Source: Pseudoalteromonas sp. CO133X
Lineage (GTDB): Bacteria; Pseudomonadota; Gammaproteobacteria; Enterobacterales; Alteromonadaceae
Length of the DNA: 64,000 bases
Direction of reading: 5' to 3'
NCBI GenBank assembly: GCA_004208945.1
Contig: SGPE01000023.1
Location: 1 to 64,000 of the forward strand
The number at the start of each line of letters is the position of its first letter. Position 1 is the first letter of the stretch. Below the pieces are notes generated by a model. The model searched no databases and was not told the origin of the DNA. It was given only the letters and a program-made list of their open reading frames with translations. Both the position numbers and the translations under genes were made by a program. Shown one piece after another: positions 58,924 to 64,000 of this stretch.

Positions 58924-59549
58924 GTTCTATCACTGCTGATTTAAACACCTTAGATAATACTCAAGGTCATGTTGATGCACATGACCATCACGATACGGGT
59001 GGCAACACGGTTTTCGGTTTTTGGTTGTACTTAATGACCGACTGCTTATTGTTTGCTTCTTTCTTTGCAACCTATGCCGTACTGTTTATGAACACAGCCG
59101 GTGGCGTGTCTGGCAAAGATATTTTTGAACTTGATTTTGTTGCGGTTGAAACCGCGGCACTCCTACTTAGTAGTATTACCTTTGGTTTTGCGATGATCTC
59201 TGCGCATTCGCAGAAGAAGGCCGCTACGTTAACTTGGTTGCTGGTTACCTTTGCCTTTGGTGCTGTATTTATTGGTATGGAAGTGTATGAATTCCATCAC
59301 CTAATTGCGCACGGTAATGGCCCACAACAAAGTGCCTTTTTAACCTCGTTTTTCTCTTTAGTGGGCTTACACGGCCTGCATGTGACGGCAGGTTTAATTT
59401 GGATGACAATCATGATGATCGAAGTTTTACGTCGTGGTTTAAACCCGCAAACAGTGACACGCCTAAGTTGTTTAAGCCTGTTTTGGCACTTCTTAGATGT
59501 GGTGTGGATCTGTGTATTTACCGTTGTTTATTTAATGGGAGCAATGTAA
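58920..59549 (+). CDS. cyoC: Cytochrome o ubiquinol oxidase subunit III
   Basis: 209 residues, five hydrophobic segments. [23 protein letters not shown] and the [13 protein letters not shown] motif are those of CyoC. The N-terminus is His/Asp-rich (HVDAHDHHD). It overlaps cyoB (ATGA) and its stop overlaps the cyoD start (TAATG). Confidence 0.96.
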   Translation: MSSITADLNTLDNTQGHVDAHDHHDTGGNTVFGFWLYLMTDCLLFASFFATYAVLFMNTAGGVSGKDIFELDFVAVETAALLLSSITFGFAMISAHSQKKAATLTWLLVTFAFGAVFIGMEVYEFHHLIAHGNGPQQSAFLTSFFSLVGLHGLHVTAGLIWMTIMMIEVLRRGLNPQTVTRLSCLSLFWHFLDVVWICVFTVVYLMGAM

Positions 59550-59908
59550 TGAGTCACAGTGAATCACATGTCATTAATAATCTAGAAGTACACGCACATA
59601 GCGCGCAATCACATGGCAGTATCAAAGACTATTTAGTTGGCTTTGTGTTGTCGGTGATTTTAACGGCTATTCCATTTTGGGCTGTAATCAGTGGGTCGTT
59701 TTCAAAACCAGCCACCGTATGGTGCATTGTGACGATGGCGGTTGTGCAAATTTGGGTGCATTTAAAGTACTTCTTGCATTTAAGTTTTAAAACTGAAGAC
59801 GGCAAGGCCAGCTCATTGTCATTTATCTTCAGCGCTATCATTATCGTAATGGTGGTTGGTTTGTCGGTGTGGATCATCTACGAATCGAACGCCATGATGA
59901 TGTACTAA
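59549..59908 (+). CDS. cyoD: Cytochrome o ubiquinol oxidase subunit IV
   Basis: 119 residues, three membrane helices (DYLVGFVLSVILTAIPF, VWCIVTMAVVQIWVHLKYFLH, FIFSAIIIVMVVGLSVWII). Starts at the ATG overlapping the cyoC stop; a longer frame from 59399 inside cyoC was rejected. Helps assembly of the CuB site in subunit I. Confidence 0.95.
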   Translation: MSHSESHVINNLEVHAHSAQSHGSIKDYLVGFVLSVILTAIPFWAVISGSFSKPATVWCIVTMAVVQIWVHLKYFLHLSFKTEDGKASSLSFIFSAIIIVMVVGLSVWIIYESNAMMMY

Positions 59909-59938
59909 TAACAATTACTTTGTAATTGATTAAAGAGT

Positions 59939-60013
59939 TTACGAAAGGAGCTGGTTAGTTTGAGGTTGTGTCTCCAGTTCTTACAGTCTGTTACTAGCTA
60001 GTTTCTTTCGTAA
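59939..60013 (+). other. Structured spacer between cyoD and cyoE
   Basis: TTACGAAAG (59939-59947) is complementary to CTTTCGTAA (60005-60013), and GAGCTGG-CCAGTTC can pair inside. The 142-base gap is long for a cyo operon, where cyoE usually follows closely. It may lower cyoE expression or stabilise the upstream transcript. No promoter stood out. Confidence 0.45.
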
Positions 60014-60050
60014 TTTTGCGTTTGTGCGAAATATTAGAGGAGTCGAGGAA

Positions 60051-60935
60051 GTGTTTCGACGTTATTTAAATGTCACTAAACCTGGCATTATCATGGGCAA
60101 CTTAATCTCCGTCGCGGGAGGATTCTTGCTAGCCTCTCGTGGTGATGTTGACCCATGGTTAATGATCGCGACCTTGCTAGGGTTATCTTTAGTCGTAGCA
60201 TCTGGATGCGCAATCAATAATGTCATTGATCGTGATATTGATGTTGCTATGGCGCGCACTCGCAAACGCGTCACAGTCACTGGCGAAATGTCAGCAAAGG
60301 CGGCTATGACACATGGCATCGTGCTTGGTGTTTTTGGTTTCTCATTATTAGCAGTGTATACCAACGTAGTGGCACTCTTATTTGCTACGTTTGGTTACGT
60401 CATTTATGTTGGTGTATACAGCTTATATATGAAACGTCGTTCTGTGTACGGCACCTTTGTAGGAAGCTTATCGGGCGCAGTTCCACCTGTGGTGGGCTAT
60501 TGTGCGGTAACTGGGCAGTTTGATGCTGGTGCTGTGATTTTATTGGTAATGTTCAGTTTATGGCAAATGCCTCATTCATATGCAATTGCAATCTTTCGTT
60601 ATAACGACTACCAAGCGGCCAGAATTCCTGTGCTACCTGTAGCGCAAGGGATTGAGAAGGCAAAGCATCACATTGTTTTATATATCGCCGTGTATGCGTT
60701 GGTTGTGATGTTATTAACCATTAGTGGTTATACAGGTTTAGCTTTTATGGCTGTGGCTTGTACAACGAGTTTTTGGTGGTTGCTAATGGCGCTTCGTGGC
60801 TATCGTCGCAATATTGATGTAAGCGGCTGGGCGCGCCAAGTGTTTGCTTTTTCGATAGTAAATATTACGGTTTTGAGTATAGCGATGGCTTTAGATTACC
60901 ATTCGGTAGCTCCACAGCTACTTGTTTTAACTTAG
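60051..60935 (+). CDS. cyoE: Protoheme IX farnesyltransferase (haem O synthase)
   Basis: 294 residues, about eight or nine membrane helices. [27 protein letters not shown] and the [18 protein letters not shown] prenyl-diphosphate site identify it. It farnesylates haem b to haem o for CyoB. GTG 60051 has AGGAG 8 bases upstream and aligns with the E. coli start; GTG 60024 is in frame but would lie before the ribosome binding site. Confidence 0.95.
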   Translation: MFRRYLNVTKPGIIMGNLISVAGGFLLASRGDVDPWLMIATLLGLSLVVASGCAINNVIDRDIDVAMARTRKRVTVTGEMSAKAAMTHGIVLGVFGFSLLAVYTNVVALLFATFGYVIYVGVYSLYMKRRSVYGTFVGSLSGAVPPVVGYCAVTGQFDAGAVILLVMFSLWQMPHSYAIAIFRYNDYQAARIPVLPVAQGIEKAKHHIVLYIAVYALVVMLLTISGYTGLAFMAVACTTSFWWLLMALRGYRRNIDVSGWARQVFAFSIVNITVLSIAMALDYHSVAPQLLVLT

Positions 60936-60972
60936 AAAAAAGTTGCTAACATATCCCAATGTTACAGTAGCA

Positions 60973-61005
60973 AAGGCCCGGTTTTTTCTCCACCGGGCCT
61001 TTTTT
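60973..61005 (+). terminator. Terminator of the cyo operon
   Basis: AAAGGCCCGGT / ACCGGGCCTTT stem with T-run. A minus-strand gene ends at 61008, so it may serve both directions. Confidence 0.92.
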
Positions 61006-61007
61006 CG

Positions 61008-62858
61008 TTATTGTTTTTGTAACAATTTTAATGCTTGAAAGCCACTTCCTTTAGTCTCTCCATTCATTCTATAAAAGTATGAGTAATTGTATAAAGTACT
61101 GTTATTGTATTCCCCTAGGTACTCAAGACTTCTAAAAAACACACCGCCATCTTCTGTCGCTTCAGACTCACTTATACATGACTCATATGAAGAAGCGGAT
61201 GGACAAGAGAAGTTGTGGATCACAAGTATTCGATTATTTTTGATTGTCCAAAAATTGTCTGTTTCTAACTCTGTATTGAGCTCTGGTAAGTCTCCAGTTG
61301 TTGAGCTAGAAAATAGTGAGCGTTCATCCTCTGTAAAAGCAAAAAAACTTTTACTATCAGAGTTTGATAAGCTTGGGTCGATATATAAACCTATAACATC
61401 TTCATACTTAATTGTATTGGAGCTGTTGACTTCACTGAACAGTGAGCCTTGATAGAAGCCTTGATTATTTTGAGCTAAAAAAATATCACCATTAGCTTTT
61501 TGGAAAAACTTGGCTGAGTAATTGTTATTATCATAACTGTAACTTAATTTTTCACCGTCATTGTTGATGGTTAAAACGGTTTCTATTTTTTCAGCTCGAT
61601 GAGGAAAATAAGAGGTAACAGAAAACTCTGTCTGAGTATTTACCTTAAAGACTGGATTTGCCCTCAAAGTGCCATCTTCAGTTTCAAACTCTGATGAGAG
61701 TAACCGTCCAGTATATATACTTCCTGAGTTAAGGTCAGGAACCGATATAGGCGCTATCTTTTCTTGTATTATTAAGTTGGTTTGGTTGCTTAAAGCTTTG
61801 TCCAATCCTCGAAAGTCTTCAGTATTGAATGTACCAAGATCGGTTAATAGAGCTGCGCTGTGTGATTGCTCTGCAAAGAAAAATTTATCATCCGAATAAA
61901 GTATGTCAATTGCATTTATAGTCACAGCTAATTCTAGAGTTTCATATAGCCCCGTTTTCATGTTATGGAAATTAACTTGGAAAAGCTGTGAGTTGCTATC
62001 AGCAGTTATTTGATTATTAGATAGCTTGCCAGTAACTTTTACAGATCTAGAAAAGCTACCATTTCCAGTATCAACTTTTAAATCGCTGTATAAGTGACTA
62101 TCGCTACCAACTACGCTAATATTTTCAGAAGGGTAGCTTCCTTCATCAGTTAAGTAACTAGGTGTTACTGCGGCTAAATCTTGTACGTGTAGGTTTAGAA
62201 CGTGTTCTTCAGTTTCGTTTTTGAAGTGTACACGCAGACTTTCATTATCGGACGCAACAACGGTAAGGTCTGAAATATTACAGTAAGAATAGCACACTCC
62301 GCTGTCATATCGCGTTAGTGCTATATCACCTTCGCTGCTTACTTGGTAATCAAAGCTTGTTAGTTCATTATTTAATATGTGGGCGCCAGCATTATTTTGA
62401 CTGAATATAAACTTAGTCTTTTCATCACTTGTAGACCAAATGCCAGCAAGCTCACTTGAGGTAAGTTTTATTTTTTGCCACTTACTAGGATCGTCGTTGA
62501 TTGTGATAGTTAATTGATAATCCTTACTAGCGTGGCCGTCAGATAGTGTTGCCTGAAATGTGTATTCACCAATATCAAAAAAATCTGGTTCAACTTTTAA
62601 TGTGGCCTCTGTGCCATTAGTGGTTAATGTTAACCATTCAGGTTGATTTGCAATGGCTAGTGTGAGTGTATCATTATCATCATCTTTCATATCTAGTGTG
62701 AATGATGCTGATGACATTGCTTTAGTTTCTAGGGTGAGTTGACCTATTAAAGAAGGGGGATTATTTGTAGCTTCTTGCTGCTGCGTTGAATCATCAGAAG
62801 AACCACCTCCACAGCCTGCTAAGACAAGTGAAAGGGTAGTTATTAATAATTTTTTCAT
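61008..62858 (-). CDS. Large lipoprotein with an Ig-like domain, function unknown
   Basis: 616 residues. Lipobox LAGC-G at about residues 12-16, followed by a Gly/Ser/Gln linker (GGGSSDDSTQQQ). An Ig-like/cadherin-type domain occupies about 35-120 (DDDNDTLTLAIANQPEWLTL, DIGEYTFQATLSDGHASKDY). The rest is rich in beta-strand and carries pairs of Cys (CYSYC; CPSASSYESC). ATG 62858 has AAGGAAG 6-7 bases upstream; the frame open from 62882 lacks one. Surface or outer-membrane location is inferred. No family recognised. Confidence 0.85.
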   Translation of the reverse strand: MKKLLITTLSLVLAGCGGGSSDDSTQQQEATNNPPSLIGQLTLETKAMSSASFTLDMKDDDNDTLTLAIANQPEWLTLTTNGTEATLKVEPDFFDIGEYTFQATLSDGHASKDYQLTITINDDPSKWQKIKLTSSELAGIWSTSDEKTKFIFSQNNAGAHILNNELTSFDYQVSSEGDIALTRYDSGVCYSYCNISDLTVVASDNESLRVHFKNETEEHVLNLHVQDLAAVTPSYLTDEGSYPSENISVVGSDSHLYSDLKVDTGNGSFSRSVKVTGKLSNNQITADSNSQLFQVNFHNMKTGLYETLELAVTINAIDILYSDDKFFFAEQSHSAALLTDLGTFNTEDFRGLDKALSNQTNLIIQEKIAPISVPDLNSGSIYTGRLLSSEFETEDGTLRANPVFKVNTQTEFSVTSYFPHRAEKIETVLTINNDGEKLSYSYDNNNYSAKFFQKANGDIFLAQNNQGFYQGSLFSEVNSSNTIKYEDVIGLYIDPSLSNSDSKSFFAFTEDERSLFSSSTTGDLPELNTELETDNFWTIKNNRILVIHNFSCPSASSYESCISESEATEDGGVFFRSLEYLGEYNNSTLYNYSYFYRMNGETKGSGFQALKLLQKQ

Positions 62859-62975
62859 ATTTACTTCCTTTTTTGTAAGCAAGTAGTCTAATCGTTTTAT
62901 GAAAATTCATCAATAAAATTAATATGTTAAATGGTTTTGGTGACTGGTAGTAATATCTTGTATGTTTATTTAATG

Positions 62976-63884
62976 TTAGAACTGAGCAGCTTGCTCTACT
63001 ACTATGCCATGACGCGCGGCAAGACGACGGTGATCTTTATCATAACCACCACCAATTACGGTTGCGACAGGTACATTGCGCTCTAGGCAACGCTTAAGGA
63101 CTAAATGATCGCGTTGCTCTATCCCTTGCCAGCTTATATCAAGTTTTCCTAAGCCATCCTCTTGCCATACATCAACACCTGCATCATAAAGCACTAAATC
63201 TGGGTTAAGGGTGTTTAATAAATAACTCAGCGTATCGTCAACAACGCCTAAGTATTCACTATCCGCCACATTGGGTGCTAATCCTATGTCTAAATCGCTG
63301 GCTGATTTTCTAAACGGAAAATTCTTTTCGCAGTGGATAGAGCAGGTATAGGCATAGGGCTGATGCGCGAGCATTGCTGCGGTACCATCACCTTGGTGAA
63401 CGTCTAAATCAAAAATAAGTATATTGGTGACTTCACCACTTTTTATTAGGGTTTCGCTGGTAAACGCTAAGTCGTTTACCATACAGTAGCCGGATCCAAA
63501 ATCAGTATGAGCATGGTGGGTGCCTCCTGCTAGATGGCATGCTATACCATGCTTCAAGGCAAGACGCGCCGTTTGCAAGGTGCCAAGTGGGGCGGTAAAA
63601 GTACGCGCCATGAGTTGCTCAGACCAAGGCAGACCGATACGGCGCATTGCTTTTTCGTCAAGGCGGTTATGCCAAAGGTCATAAATATAATTATCGCAAT
63701 GTACTAGTTCGAGTGGCTCTGGCGTGCCTAACTTTGGTTGGACTAAATTACTATTAATAAGACCAAGGCTTTTTACATGTTCATATAAATATGCAAATTT
63801 GCTCATTACAAAGCGATGCTTCGGATCGAAGTTAAATGAGTAATTAGGATGATAGACGATAGGTAAGTGTGGATTTAAATTCAT
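62976..63884 (-). CDS. Histone deacetylase-like amidohydrolase
   Basis: 302 residues of the class II HDAC/acetoin-utilisation family. GGTHHAHTDFGSGYCMVNDLA holds the active-site histidines, DLDVHQGDGTA the zinc Asp/His, and YDAGVDVW the second zinc Asp; GGGYDKD has the transition-state Tyr. Bacterial members deacetylate polyamines or small molecules, so the substrate is open. ATG 63884 was chosen; GTG 63896 is in frame. The upstream end of the window (63897-64000) shows no gene. Confidence 0.92.
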   Translation of the reverse strand: MNLNPHLPIVYHPNYSFNFDPKHRFVMSKFAYLYEHVKSLGLINSNLVQPKLGTPEPLELVHCDNYIYDLWHNRLDEKAMRRIGLPWSEQLMARTFTAPLGTLQTARLALKHGIACHLAGGTHHAHTDFGSGYCMVNDLAFTSETLIKSGEVTNILIFDLDVHQGDGTAAMLAHQPYAYTCSIHCEKNFPFRKSASDLDIGLAPNVADSEYLGVVDDTLSYLLNTLNPDLVLYDAGVDVWQEDGLGKLDISWQGIEQRDHLVLKRCLERNVPVATVIGGGYDKDHRRLAARHGIVVEQAAQF

Positions 63885-64000
63885 TGAATACAGCACAGCC
63901 AGTTTTTAACTATGGTAATAAAGTTACCTTTAATAGTCTATTCGGGTGCATGTATCAGCATCGTTAGCTCTCGGTGTAATAGGTCATCGTCTCCTAGGTT

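Overview
The window looks like an ordinary chromosomal segment of a marine gammaproteobacterium of the Alteromonadales, most likely Pseudoalteromonas. This is an inference from gene content (Na+-NQR, FabV, GlyGly-CTERM protein, MHYT diguanylate cyclase, ampG-yajG-bolA neighbourhood), from A+T-rich intergenic DNA, and from recognised protein sequences; no database search was possible. It begins in the 3' end of a 5S rRNA, so the left edge is the end of an rRNA operon. No tRNA, CRISPR array, prophage or transposase was seen.

Layout. 1-1.55 kb: 5S tail, rrn terminator, a REP-like repeat, an FKBP isomerase and a CobC-like phosphatase. 1.57-8.93 kb: a cobalamin riboswitch followed by a compact cobinamide/B12 uptake and nucleotide-loop operon (btuD-btuC-cobT-cobS-cobU-cobQ-cobO-btuF), with ung overlapping its end. 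9.6-13 kb: DUF3545 protein, talB, yaaA, mscS. 13.1-15 kb is the only clearly accessory stretch: a DUF3800 gene broken by a one-base frameshift, then a higBA toxin-antitoxin module between two copies of a ~70-bp repeat. 15-19.8 kb: serA, rpiA, 5-formyl-THF cyclo-ligase, a membrane-anchored protein of unknown role and an S10-type peptidase. 20-23.2 kb: a two-receiver diguanylate cyclase, a possible small RNA, and glnK-amtB behind a sigma-54-like promoter. 23.3-27.8 kb: a YqaE-like peptide, mrcB (PBP1b) and a chemoreceptor whose 3' end overlaps that of mrcB. 27.8-35.5 kb: hemL, pyrB, hemJ, a CLC channel, an MHYT-PAS-GGDEF protein and erpA. 35.7-42.6 kb: a tiny membrane protein, a solitary XRE regulator, ampG, a periplasmic cyclophilin, yajG, rlmG, alkB, bolA and fabV. 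42.9-50.2 kb: the complete nqrABCDEF operon with its maturation genes apbE and nqrM. 50.2-54.9 kb: an M14 carboxypeptidase and a 1017-residue exported beta-propeller/Ig-like protein with a GlyGly-CTERM tail. 55.2-60.9 kb: an unknown membrane protein behind a palindromic operator, then cyoABCDE. 61-63.9 kb: a large lipoprotein and a histone-deacetylase-like hydrolase.

How it fits together. The riboswitch operon imports corrinoids and rebuilds the lower nucleotide loop under B12 feedback. The Nqr cluster carries the pump plus the flavin transferase (ApbE) and iron-delivery factor (NqrM) that mature it, and with the cyo quinol oxidase supplies both ends of a respiratory chain. Two diguanylate cyclases and a chemoreceptor handle signalling. 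Most genes are conserved housekeeping types. I did not find a convincing new multi-gene system; the most interesting leads are regulatory or small: the higBA island with an operator inside its promoter, the DUF3800 frameshift, a candidate small RNA before glnK, the palindrome before the unknown gene at 55.36 kb, and a terminator-like hairpin in the nqr leader.
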